Positions 9,001 through 17,109 of a DNA stretch of 29,362 bases are shown in pieces. The notes beneath the pieces were generated by a model. The model was not told the DNA's origin. It was given only the letters and a program-made list of their open reading frames with translations, and made no database searches. Made by a program: the position numbers and the translations under genes. Source of the DNA: Chloroflexi bacterium TSY (GTDB taxonomy: Bacteria; Chloroflexota; Anaerolineae; Caldilineales; Caldilineaceae); assembly GCA_019217005.1 (NCBI GenBank), contig JAHBNG010000159.1, positions 1 to 29,362 on the forward strand. The letters run 5' to 3'. The number at the start of each line of letters is the position of its first letter. The stretch's first letter is position 1.

Positions 9001-9063
9001 GTGGCGGAGTTGCAGGGTGGCAAAGTAACGCAGTGACGCTCTTCTACCTTGCAACTCTGCCAC
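9001..9063. repeat. GTTGCA-rich hairpin, copy 2, inside the sugar ABC operon
   Basis: Arms 9001-9020 and 9044-9063 match at 17 of 20 positions, with a 23-nt loop. The hairpin fills the gap between the binding-protein gene and the first permease gene, ending 9 nt before its ATG. In position it resembles the REP sequences between malE and malF of E. coli, which raise binding protein over permease levels. That role is inferred here. Confidence 0.65.
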
Positions 9064-9072
9064 CTTGCAACC

Positions 9073-9936
9073 ATGAAACTCAAGACATTCTTCCGATTCA
9101 CCGCTCCCAGCAACATCGTGATGATCACGCTCATGATTTTGCCGTTGGGATTGGCGGTCTGGTTTGGGCTGAACTATATTACCTTTACCAACGCAACCGA
9201 ACCGGATTTTGTGGGGCTTGCCAATTACAGAGAGGTTCTAACCGATTCCGATTTTTGGGTTGCGTTGCGTTGGACATTGGTGATTATTGTTGTGGTCGTG
9301 CCAGCCCATATCATGATCGCATTCGCGGAAGCTCTGATCCTGGACCAGGTAACGGGGCGGATGCGCGCTTTTTACCTGGCGGCGATGTTGATACCCATGA
9401 TTGTGGTCCCCGTCATTGGCACCATCGTTTTTCGGCAACTGTTTGATCCATCCGGGTTGATCGCGTGGTTTCTGCGCGTTGTTCTGCAGGAGAAATTCGT
9501 CTTCACCGAAACTTCCATGAAGACCCTGCTCCTTATTCACACCATCTGGATCTCCACCCCATTTGCGCTGGTCATCTTCTTTGCTGGATTGCAAACGTTG
9601 CCGAGCGCGCTGGTCGATGCCGCTGCGATTGATGGAGCCAACCGACTACAACAGATTCGGCACGTTGTCATTCCTCACTTGAGTTCACTCTTCTTACTGA
9701 ATGCCATCCTTGGCGTAATGGACATGTTTCGCCTCTTCGATAATGTCTTTGTGTTGACCAGAATGAATCCGATTTATCATGCGGACACGGTCTTGACTTA
9801 CAACTACCGGATCGCTCTGGTTGTGCGGCGATTGGGTAAGGGTAACGCCATGGCCGTTATTACCGTGGTCTTGATTATGTTCGTGCTCATTCCTTTCCTA
9901 ATCCATATGTATTGTGAACAAGTCGAGGAGCGCTGA
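9073..9936 (+). CDS. Sugar ABC transporter permease (MalF/UgpA type)
   Basis: This is one of the two membrane subunits of the importer. The product has 287 residues with about six hydrophobic segments, the first at about residues 15-35. The EAA loop appears as DAAAIDGANRLQQIRHVVIP, which contacts the ATPase. ATG 9073 is chosen because it opens the family's usual N-terminus (FRFTAPSNIVM); an upstream TTG at 9049 lies inside the hairpin repeat. No clear Shine-Dalgarno is seen, since the repeat occupies that position. It is followed at 1 nt by the second permease. Confidence 0.88.
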   Translation: MKLKTFFRFTAPSNIVMITLMILPLGLAVWFGLNYITFTNATEPDFVGLANYREVLTDSDFWVALRWTLVIIVVVVPAHIMIAFAEALILDQVTGRMRAFYLAAMLIPMIVVPVIGTIVFRQLFDPSGLIAWFLRVVLQEKFVFTETSMKTLLLIHTIWISTPFALVIFFAGLQTLPSALVDAAAIDGANRLQQIRHVVIPHLSSLFLLNAILGVMDMFRLFDNVFVLTRMNPIYHADTVLTYNYRIALVVRRLGKGNAMAVITVVLIMFVLIPFLIHMYCEQVEER

Positions 9937-9937
9937 G

Positions 9938-10945
9938 ATGCAGCCAATTAAAAACCCACTGGGCCGGGTTCTCATTCATGTTGCGCTGTGGGTGATTGTC
10001 TTCTTTAGCACCTTCCCCTTTGTCTGGACCATCCTCCAGTCAATCAAGACAAAGAAACAGGCCCACTCCCGCACCCCATTGATCTGGTTCAAGCCAACTG
10101 CGGAAAATTACAGCGAGCTGTGGCTGAATTCGGTGCCGGATACTTTCGCTGCGCTTGTCTACGGACTCATCGCCATTCTCTTGCTTCTCATCCTTCTTGC
10201 TACCTTGGCCAAACGTCAGCTCATTCCAGACAGAGTCGCCAACTGGACAATTGTGGCGGTGCTTGCCCTCATCCTTTGGACAATTCCACAGGTGGTAGAT
10301 ACAGCAGAATTCTACGATTACTTTGTCAACACGATCATCGTGGGTGTCGGGGCCGTAATTATTTCAATCAGTATTGCGAGCCTATCGGCCTATGGGTTGG
10401 CGCGCTATGTTGGTTTGGCCGGGGTTGTGCTGATTCTGCTGGCATTGGCTTTTCGCTCCTTGCCCAGGCTAGCCTTTATTTTACCCTACTATTGGATGGG
10501 TCAGCTTAGCGGCTTGTACGATACGCATTTCTTGGTCATTATCACCCTGGCTGCCGTAAATCAGCCCTTTGCCATCTATATGTTACGTAGCTTCTTCATG
10601 GATATTCCGCGCGAAATCGAAGAGGCGGCCATGATCGATGGGGCGTCCCGCATGCGCGCCTTCCTGCGCGTGATCATTCCCATCATGTGGCCGGGCATTG
10701 TTGCCACTGCCCTCTTTACGCTGGTGCTGGCCTATCACGAATTCTTACTCGTCAGCATCCTCACTCAATCCAACTGGACTCTAGCCGTGGCGATGAGACA
10801 GTTCCTGCCAGGGATTAGCGTGGCTGGCTCGCTCCCGCTTCAGTCTGCTGCCGCCGTTTCCGCGGCCCTCCCGCTGGTGATCGTCGTACTCATCTTCCAG
10901 AAACAGCTTGTCAAGGGTTTGGCCGCGGGAGCCGTGAAAGGGTAA
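9938..10945 (+). CDS. Sugar ABC transporter permease (MalG/UgpE type)
   Basis: This is the second membrane subunit of the importer: 335 residues, with the EAA loop EEAAMIDGASRMRAFLRVII. There is an N-terminal helix (VALWVIVFFSTFPFVWTIL), a periplasmic segment, and two extra hydrophobic stretches at about 65-115 that make it longer than a typical MalG. The ATG at 9938 follows the previous stop by 1 nt and has GAGGAG upstream, inside the end of the previous gene; an in-frame GTG at 9914 is less likely. No ATPase gene follows, so the importer probably uses a shared MsmK/UgpC-type ATPase encoded elsewhere. Confidence 0.88.
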   Translation: MQPIKNPLGRVLIHVALWVIVFFSTFPFVWTILQSIKTKKQAHSRTPLIWFKPTAENYSELWLNSVPDTFAALVYGLIAILLLLILLATLAKRQLIPDRVANWTIVAVLALILWTIPQVVDTAEFYDYFVNTIIVGVGAVIISISIASLSAYGLARYVGLAGVVLILLALAFRSLPRLAFILPYYWMGQLSGLYDTHFLVIITLAAVNQPFAIYMLRSFFMDIPREIEEAAMIDGASRMRAFLRVIIPIMWPGIVATALFTLVLAYHEFLLVSILTQSNWTLAVAMRQFLPGISVAGSLPLQSAAAVSAALPLVIVVLIFQKQLVKGLAAGAVKG

Positions 10946-11024
10946 CAAACCGAGTTGTTCTACACGGTTGTGGCTTCGAACAGCCGGCTCATTCAGATAC
11001 CGAACAGCCATATCAGATTGTAAA

Positions 11025-11849
11025 ATGTCAGAGATAAAAGAGATAGTCGACCCGCACGACCCGCAATATGTGACCAGCCAATATCAGGATGCGTCAAATC
11101 TAAATGCTCGCATTCGGTTGCATCGACGATTCAGCACGAACAAATATGGATGGCCTCGTTGGGTCTTTGACCAATTTGGTCTCCCGCCGCAGTGCCGCAT
11201 CTTGGAGTTGGGTTGTGGCACTGGTGACTTGTGGTTTGAAAATTTGGACCGTCTCTCAGCAGGATGGGAAATTGTGCTTTCGGATTTCTCGTCAGGTATG
11301 TTACGACATGCGCGGCACAACCTTGGAGATAACCGAAATTTTCGCTTTGGTGTGATAGATGCCCAATCGATACCTTTTGAAAGCGGAAGTTTTGACGCTG
11401 TTGTCGCAAATCACATGCTTTACCATGTGCCCAATAGGGCGAGAGCATTGGCGGAAATCCAGCGCGTCTTGAAATCCGATGGGCGTTTTTATGCTGCGAC
11501 GATCGGTACACAAGATTTACAAGAAATGGCGGCTTTGGTCGGCAAGTTTGACTCACAGCTGGCTTCTTGGCGCAGACGATTATCAGACTCCTTCACGCTC
11601 GAAAACGGCTCGGCTCAACTGACACAATGGTTCGACGGTGTTACGCTCCATCACTATGAAGACTCGCTCATTATCACAGAAGCCGCCCCACTCGTGGATT
11701 ACATCTTGTCGGGCAGGATAAATTTGTCAGCTGACCGACAACGCGATTTTGCTCGATTTGTACAACAGGAATTGCAACTGTGCGGAGGAAAGCTCTACGT
11801 CACGAAAGCCAGTGGCATTTTTGAATCAAGCGGCCCATTGCAGGCATAA
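11025..11849 (+). CDS. Class I SAM-dependent methyltransferase
   Basis: This is a soluble methyltransferase of the UbiE/BioC-like Methyltransf_11 type; the acceptor is unknown. The product has 274 residues. Motif I is ILELGCGTGDLW (about 59-70), an acidic residue follows in IVLSDFSSGML, motif II region is FESGSFDAVVANHMLYHVP, and motif III is a LKSDGRFYAATIG strand. The ATG at 11025 precedes MSEIKEIV; the frame is open further upstream but without family similarity. It lies 79 nt after the permease gene and 38 nt before the SnoaL gene, so it may be read with either. Confidence 0.85.
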   Translation: MSEIKEIVDPHDPQYVTSQYQDASNLNARIRLHRRFSTNKYGWPRWVFDQFGLPPQCRILELGCGTGDLWFENLDRLSAGWEIVLSDFSSGMLRHARHNLGDNRNFRFGVIDAQSIPFESGSFDAVVANHMLYHVPNRARALAEIQRVLKSDGRFYAATIGTQDLQEMAALVGKFDSQLASWRRRLSDSFTLENGSAQLTQWFDGVTLHHYEDSLIITEAAPLVDYILSGRINLSADRQRDFARFVQQELQLCGGKLYVTKASGIFESSGPLQA

Positions 11850-11887
11850 CTATTTACCGAAGCCCCTCGTTGGTAGGAGATCGATCA

Positions 11888-12814
11888 ATGTCCACACAAG
11901 AAAACCTAGACCTGGTTCACCGCATGTACGAAGCCTTAAATGCTCAGGATCTCGAAGCGCACCATGAGTATTGGACCGAAAATATGATCTGGCATGGCCC
12001 GCCGGGGTTTGGCGATATTCACGGGATTGACGGCTTTAAGTATGACGTGCTGAAACCCTTCTATACGACCTTTCCAGATTATCACGTCGTCAACGAAATT
12101 GAAGTTGCCAACGGCGATTGGGTGGCAGCCACAGGCATTCTCACTGGAACGCCACAAGACGAATGGCTTGGCGTCCCCGCGACGGGCAAACCCATTGTCA
12201 TGCGTTTCTCTGATTTTTGGCGTGTCGAAAATGGCAAACTGGCCGAGAACTGGGTGATGGTGGACAATCTAGGGGTTATGCAGCAACTCGCTGCTCCAGA
12301 GGCCGAACCGCGGTCGCCAGTCTGCCAGCAGATATACATAACTCCCAACGAACCAACCTTGGCGCAACAGAATCTCGATTTGGTTCACGATATGATTGAG
12401 ATCATCAACGCCCATGAGATTGAGGCTCACGCGCATTTTTGGACCGAGGATATGATCTGGCATGGTCCGCCCGGCTTTGGCGATATCCACGGGATTGAAG
12501 CATTTAAGCAGGATGCAATGAATGCATTTTATAGAGCATTTCCAGACTTTCATGGCGAGATGACCACGAATATAGACATCGGCGGCAGCGCAATCGAACT
12601 CGCCGATGATCATTTTGTGGCGGCCACCGGCATCGCCACTGGCACGCATCAAGGCCCCTGGTTCAATATCCCGCCCACTGGCAAGCATATCGAGATACGC
12701 TATTCAGATTTTTGGCGCATCGAGAACGGTAAGCTGGTAGAGAATTGGGTTATGATCGACCATGTGGGAATGTTACAACAGATTGGAGTTGATCCATTGA
12801 CGCTCCACTGCTGA
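11888..12814 (+). CDS. Tandem two-domain SnoaL-like (ester cyclase) protein
   Basis: The 308-residue protein contains two copies of an NTF2-fold SnoaL-like domain, about residues 1-135 and 155-305. The copies share NLDLVH, WTE(N/D)MIWHGPPGFGDIHGI, GVPATGKP/NIPPTGKH, and DFWR(V/I)ENGKL followed by ENWVM(V/I)D, so an internal duplication is plain. Conserved His/Asp/Trp in each copy would face the substrate pocket, but the reaction is not known. Start ATG 11888 has TAGGAG upstream. It is related to the truncated SnoaL fragment at 7076-7507. The gap after it is occupied by a truncated MITE. Confidence 0.85.
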   Translation: MSTQENLDLVHRMYEALNAQDLEAHHEYWTENMIWHGPPGFGDIHGIDGFKYDVLKPFYTTFPDYHVVNEIEVANGDWVAATGILTGTPQDEWLGVPATGKPIVMRFSDFWRVENGKLAENWVMVDNLGVMQQLAAPEAEPRSPVCQQIYITPNEPTLAQQNLDLVHDMIEIINAHEIEAHAHFWTEDMIWHGPPGFGDIHGIEAFKQDAMNAFYRAFPDFHGEMTTNIDIGGSAIELADDHFVAATGIATGTHQGPWFNIPPTGKHIEIRYSDFWRIENGKLVENWVMIDHVGMLQQIGVDPLTLHC

Positions 12815-12837
12815 CCCTGATAGTCGAGATTACCATC

Positions 12838-12975
12838 GATTGACAGAAACAACCTATTTCATATCTGAAAATCGCCCAAATCTAACGCAAAAACTAGATA
12901 TCGACCGGCAAATTTGTATTTATGTCAACTGTTTAGCCAGAATTCTCTCTCAAAACCTGAAATTTGGATCTACTG
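12838..12975. mobile_element. MITE family 2, truncated copy
   Basis: About 135 bp are almost identical (one indel seen) to the reverse complement of one side of the complete 215-bp element at 23820-24034. It ends with the terminal repeat AAATTTGGATCTACTG at 12975. The other ~80 bp are missing, so the copy lost its other end by deletion. It abuts the VOC gene and provides that gene's stop codon. Confidence 0.8.
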
Positions 12976-13275
12976 AGTCTGGTATGCCTCTGGCTCAATC
13001 TCAAATGCCAAGTGATTCAGACTCGATACGCCGACATCCAATCCACGAAAGCGTTTTTGAGCTGGCGGGTGGCGGTGAGGATCAATCAGCGCAAAGAGTT
13101 GTGGATGGCCGTTGCGCCCCAAGGGAGAATCTAGCTCGGCAATGGTTAGAAAAATGATGGTAGGTTCTTCGGTTGGATACTGGCTGTGTAGCCTAAAGCC
13201 TAATACCGTTTCGTAAAATTCGCGCGATTGCTCAATATCGTCGACATTAATGACAATTTCGGCGGGGTGGTTCAT
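12970..13275 (-). pseudogene. VOC/glyoxalase family protein, fragment between two MITEs
   Basis: The 101-residue frame begins MNHPAEIVINVDDIEQSREF, a VOC metalloenzyme/glyoxalase-bleomycin resistance N-terminus, and continues with YETVLGFRLHSQYP and a middle strand before SSLNHLAFEIEP. VOC proteins usually run about 120-130 residues, so the last strand and helix are missing. The start codon and MNHP lie inside the terminal repeat of MITE family 1 (ATGAACCACCCC), and the stop TAG lies inside the terminal repeat of MITE family 2. The gene is therefore a captured fragment. It could still be translated, but no native ribosome binding site remains visible. Confidence 0.7.
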
Positions 13276-13418
13276 TTTAGCTGGATAGATAGGTTTACAC
13301 TTTTAGAAACAGAAAGAACGTTTATATTCTCTGATTTCGCCGGTTCTCAGAGAGAAAACGGTCTCATATAGATTTTTGTCTATATATCAAAAGTGTAAAC
13401 CTAATTTTGAACCACCCC
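13264..13418. mobile_element. MITE family 1, complete copy (155 bp)
   Basis: The element starts GGGGTGGTTCA and ends TGAACCACCCC, with inner inverted blocks containing TAGGTTTACAC and GTGTAAACCTA. It is the same length as the copy at 23127-23281 and shares ATATAGATTTTTGTCTAT with it. No target duplication flanks it: the left flank belongs to a VOC gene and the right flank to a BTAD regulator. This suggests that recombination or deletion between copies joined two loci here. It contains no gene. Confidence 0.85.
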
Positions 13419-16400
13419 ACAGTTTAGATTGCCAACGTCTTCTTGCTGAAGGACAAGCCGAAAAGGATATGAGCAAACTTCGACAGGCGGTTGCGCTCTA
13501 CCAGGGCGAATTCTTGGTGGGATTTACAGTGAAGGAGGCGTTTGTCTTTGAGGAATGTGTTCACACCGAGCGCGAACACATTCGCTACCAAGTGATGGAA
13601 GGGCTAGAGCTACTCGTTGCTGATGCGATTCGTTGGGAAGATTGGACGAGCGGTGTAGACTATGCCCATCGCCTCTTGACCTTGGAACCATGGCGTGAAA
13701 GCACCCATCGTCAACTGATGATTCTTCACAATCGAGCAGGGCGGCGAGAGGCGGCAGTTGAACAGTTTGAACGCTGTAAGAAAATCTTGGCAGAAGAGCT
13801 GGCAGTTGAGCCATCAGCGGAAACAGTTGCTTTCTTTGAACGACTTCAAGCCACTCGCGTCGCACCACCGCACAATCTCCCGCCTCAACCCAACGCTTTC
13901 TTGGGACGTGTTGAGGAGTTGGAGCAGATTCATGAGAACCTCAATGATGTCAATTGTCGACTCCTCACCGTTGCCGGTTCTGGCGGCATCGGTAAGACAC
14001 GGCTCGCAATTGAAGCTGGTCGTCGCTATACCGATTCAACCAGATCGCTTTCCGGAACCATCTTTTCTGACGGCGTCTATTTTGTGCCCTTTGCCTCCAT
14101 TCAGGGAGGATATGAGTTGGACGCCGATGCCTGCATTGCCGCCATTGCCGAAGCAGTCGGTACTTCGTTTCATGGACAGACGGACTTACAAGATCATCTA
14201 AACCGCTTTCTCCAACCCAAATCGCTTTTGTTGATTTGCGACAATATCGAACATCTACTCTCTAGTGCCAGCGGTTCCAGCGCCAGCCATACGCCAATCC
14301 TTCGGACTCTGCAATCCATCCTGCGCGAGGCTCCAGACGTTAAATTACTTGTCACCTCACGGCAGCGGCTCAATCTCCAAGTCGAAAGGGTGTTAACAGT
14401 CGAAGGATTGACCTACCCAGAAACAGCGAGGCATGACCTAAAGAAAGATGCTCTTGAAGCTTACTCTGCCGTTGCGCTTTTTTTACGACGGGTGGAGCAG
14501 GCACAACCAGATTATGTACTCTCAGAGACGAGCGTTCTCGCGGTTGCTAAACTCTGTCGCTTGCTTGAAGGAATGCCTTTGGGATTGGAACTGGCCGCCC
14601 ATTGGGTGCGCTACCTCTCGATCGATGACATTGTGGAAGAGCTGGAAAGGGGATTGGATATCCTCACCACGTCGACACACAACATTCCGGCTCGCCACCG
14701 CAGCATGAGAGCTGTCTTTGACTATTCTTGGCAACGACTCTCGTCGAAGGAACAGAGCACGCTTAGCAAGCTCTCCGTTTTCCAAGGAGGATTTACCCCT
14801 GAGACCGCCACAGATATCACTGAGGCATCAATGGGAACACTGGTTGCCCTCTCTGATCAATCGCTTATTCGGCGTGTAGAGGGTGACCGTTACGAGATGC
14901 ATGAGCTGTTGCGCCAATTTGCGGCAGAAAAGCTGACAAATATGGGAGGCGAAAGAGAGGCTCAAACGCAGCACGGTCAATATTACCTGGCTCTTTTAGC
15001 TGAAAATGAGGAGGGGTTGTTTGGCGAAAAGCCGAAGCAAGTGCTGCAGATGTTGAGTCGCGAGATTGGAAATATCCGCAAAGCATGGCAGTGGGCGACC
15101 GCTAATCACCGCTGGTCCTCCTTGATCAATGGCATGGATGGGCTTGCAAAATTCTATGAAATCTCTGGCTTCTTCCAAGAAGGCGAACATCTCTTCGCCC
15201 AAACTGCGGATTCTCTTAACTCCAACCAACCTGAGCTCAATGCAATACGCTGTCGGCTGCAGATTGGACAAGCAAGTATGCTTTTTGCACAAGGTTTGCT
15301 GGGGCAAGCTGTTGAAGTTGCAAGAGAGGCAGTCGATCTAACCAACTCTTTGGTGTCATCACAAAAGAACAGGACAACGTCTGATTGGGCGCAGTCAAGT
15401 CATCTAGAATTGGAGGGTCGAGCTCGTTTTGAGTTGGGGCGTTCCTTACACAAACAGGGAGAACAATCTGCTGCTCCCACCCAATTCGAACGCGCATTGA
15501 CCCTGGCGCGTGCTGTTCAGAATCGTCATTTGGAGGCTGACATATTACGCCACTGGTGCTGGAATAGCTACGATCAAGGGGACTTTAACCGAGCGATCGA
15601 GTTACAGTCGGCTGCGGAAGAGCTTTTCCGCCAATTGGGTGATCGGCTAGGCATCGGCATCACGCAGTTTGACAGTGCCTTCATTGCTTTCTTTAAAGGG
15701 GATATCCGCACTGCTGGTAGAAAATTCGAAGCCGCATTGGCAGATTTTCGTCAAGTTGGCGACCGCCGCTTTGAGTCCTTCAGCGTTTTCAATTTGGGAA
15801 TCTGTGCCAGGGGTGGAGGAAAGTATACAAAGAGTCTCACCCTGCTACATGAGGCAATTTCTTTGGCGCAGGCCAATGGAGATCAGGATTCTGAAATCAA
15901 TGGGCTTGTGACTGCTGGAAAAATTTTGAGCGAAATCGGCGATTATGATGCCGCAGCAGACTATTTACAGCAAGCGTCGGAGATGAATCGTGTTCTGGGA
16001 GGGCGCGTCAATCTTGCTCGTTGGTGTAGAGCAACGGCCTATTTGTACCACTGCCAAGACAGACAGATGGACGCACTGAGACGGCTCGAAGAGGGTCTGG
16101 GTATTGTCCGCGAGATGGATAATTATGAGTTGGAGATCGAGATGCTTCCCCTGCTTGGTCGCGTCCATTCTGCGCTCTCCAATCATAAAGCAGCGCAAGA
16201 AATATATGAACAGGCCGCCAAGATGCTCGAGCAATCCGAAGACCACCGAGTGATTGAGCCGCTGGCTGGTCTTGCACAACTGCACCAGAATGCCGGTGAG
16301 ACCGAGCAAGCAATGGAAAAAGTCAACACGGTTCTAGAGACAATTGCGCGAGACGGTCTGATTGGTGTAACGGAGCCATTTCTGGTCTATCTCATTTGCC

Positions 16401-16603
16401 ATCAGGTATTGGAGGCGAATGGAGATTCTCGTGCAACAGAAGTATTGTTCACGGGACATCAGCTTCTACAAAACTCAGCTGGCTTTATTGAAGATGAAGG
16501 CCAGCGTCGATCGTTTTTTGAAGATGTTACAACGAATCGCGAGCTTGATCGGTTGGTTCATTTGAAGTTGGAAGATTCAAAACAGCCAATTGCATTTAGA
16601 TAA
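13376..16603 (+). CDS. SARP-like BTAD / NB-ARC ATPase / TPR regulator, N-terminus replaced by a MITE
   Basis: This is a large cytoplasmic signal-transducing ATPase of the AfsR/SARP type. Residues about 15-160 are a BTAD domain (VALYQGEFLVGF, then PWRESTHRQLMILHNRAG, EELAVEPSAETVAFF). Residues about 165-470 are an NB-ARC-like STAND ATPase with Walker A GSGGIGKTRL (about 200-209) and Walker B SLLLICDNIEHLL, then a winged helix region. About 560-1040 are TPR-like helices. The DNA-binding winged helix and the first BTAD helix that normally precede are missing, because the MITE ends at 13418. The open frame starts at a TTG inside the MITE, so the first 14 residues are MITE-derived; ATG 13470 is an alternative. 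Without its DNA-binding domain it is unlikely to act as a classical activator. Confidence 0.8.
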   Translation: MSIYQKCKPNFEPPHSLDCQRLLAEGQAEKDMSKLRQAVALYQGEFLVGFTVKEAFVFEECVHTEREHIRYQVMEGLELLVADAIRWEDWTSGVDYAHRLLTLEPWRESTHRQLMILHNRAGRREAAVEQFERCKKILAEELAVEPSAETVAFFERLQATRVAPPHNLPPQPNAFLGRVEELEQIHENLNDVNCRLLTVAGSGGIGKTRLAIEAGRRYTDSTRSLSGTIFSDGVYFVPFASIQGGYELDADACIAAIAEAVGTSFHGQTDLQDHLNRFLQPKSLLLICDNIEHLLSSASGSSASHTPILRTLQSILREAPDVKLLVTSRQRLNLQVERVLTVEGLTYPETARHDLKKDALEAYSAVALFLRRVEQAQPDYVLSETSVLAVAKLCRLLEGMPLGLELAAHWVRYLSIDDIVEELERGLDILTTSTHNIPARHRSMRAVFDYSWQRLSSKEQSTLSKLSVFQGGFTPETATDITEASMGTLVALSDQSLIRRVEGDRYEMHELLRQFAAEKLTNMGGEREAQTQHGQYYLALLAENEEGLFGEKPKQVLQMLSREIGNIRKAWQWATANHRWSSLINGMDGLAKFYEISGFFQEGEHLFAQTADSLNSNQPELNAIRCRLQIGQASMLFAQGLLGQAVEVAREAVDLTNSLVSSQKNRTTSDWAQSSHLELEGRARFELGRSLHKQGEQSAAPTQFERALTLARAVQNRHLEADILRHWCWNSYDQGDFNRAIELQSAAEELFRQLGDRLGIGITQFDSAFIAFFKGDIRTAGRKFEAALADFRQVGDRRFESFSVFNLGICARGGGKYTKSLTLLHEAISLAQANGDQDSEINGLVTAGKILSEIGDYDAAADYLQQASEMNRVLGGRVNLARWCRATAYLYHCQDRQMDALRRLEEGLGIVREMDNYELEIEMLPLLGRVHSALSNHKAAQEIYEQAAKMLEQSEDHRVIEPLAGLAQLHQNAGETEQAMEKVNTVLETIARDGLIGVTEPFLVYLICHQVLEANGDSRATEVLFTGHQLLQNSAGFIEDEGQRRSFFEDVTTNRELDRLVHLKLEDSKQPIAFR

Positions 16604-16926
16604 GAGTACGCTCTGCATCACTCGATCCGATATCGATTGCACCGCAAAATCACAGCGAACGTTAGAGATGACGAACAGCGCAAACGATTCACAAACGGTT
16701 CACAAACGCATCGTTGATATACTAACGCCAAGTATCAAGTATGAGATAAGATTGTCATAGCGTACATGTATGTACTGTGGTTGTGTAAATCCTGTTCATC
16801 TCTGGATAATTAATTTTTTGGAATCGCCTAATAGTCATATTGTTTAAACTTCGGACAATTGTCCCTCAAGAAAAAACGATTCTATTGTCCGAAGTTTAAG
16901 TGGCATCACTATAAGGAGAGAGAAAA
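16604..16926. promoter_or_regulatory. Regulatory-looking intergenic region with a long palindrome
   Basis: No gene is seen in this 323-nt gap. It holds a direct repeat of TTCACAAACG (two copies near 16690-16710) and a perfect inverted repeat, TTAAACTTCGGACAAT (16844-16859) with its complement at 16884-16899, around a 24-nt loop. The palindrome ends 27 nt before the ATG at 16927. It could be an operator for a metal-responsive repressor, a leader hairpin or a small palindromic element; the sequence does not decide. Confidence 0.5.
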
Positions 16927-17109
16927 ATGTGGATTGTGTTTGTGCTCTTGTTTCTCTTTAGCAGCATGGTTACCCTAACTGTTCTTCTCTGTTACCATAT
17001 TTCAGTTAGCACGAATACTCGTCACCCATCCCGACAACTTTTGATGAGTCCCTCGTCTGTTGCCATATCCGAACCACTGGAAGGCAGCTCTTTCCGAGGG
17101 ATGGAATGA
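16927..17109 (+). CDS. Small single-pass membrane protein coupled to the CobW-type GTPase
   Basis: The 60-residue frame has a good ribosome binding site (AAGGAGAG, about 8 nt before ATG), one hydrophobic helix (about residues 2-23, ending LLCYHISV) and a hydrophilic tail. Its stop overlaps the start of the next gene in ATGA, which implies translational coupling. I do not recognise the family. The start site and overlap make it a credible gene; alternatively it is a leader peptide that sets translation of the GTPase. Confidence 0.55.
   Translation: MWIVFVLLFLFSSMVTLTVLLCYHISVSTNTRHPSRQLLMSPSSVAISEPLEGSSFRGME

Noticed and set aside
12840..13157. 105-residue plus-strand frame across MITE 2 and the VOC fragment
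   Set aside because: It is the MITE sequence read into the antisense of the VOC fragment, without family similarity or ribosome binding site.
13264..13418. MITE 1 copy as a simple insertion here
   Set aside because: The two flanks show no duplicated target and belong to different genes, so a rearrangement explains it better.
16680..16715. TTCACAAACG direct repeats as a CRISPR or iteron array
   Set aside because: There are only two short copies, with no spacer structure and no replication gene nearby.
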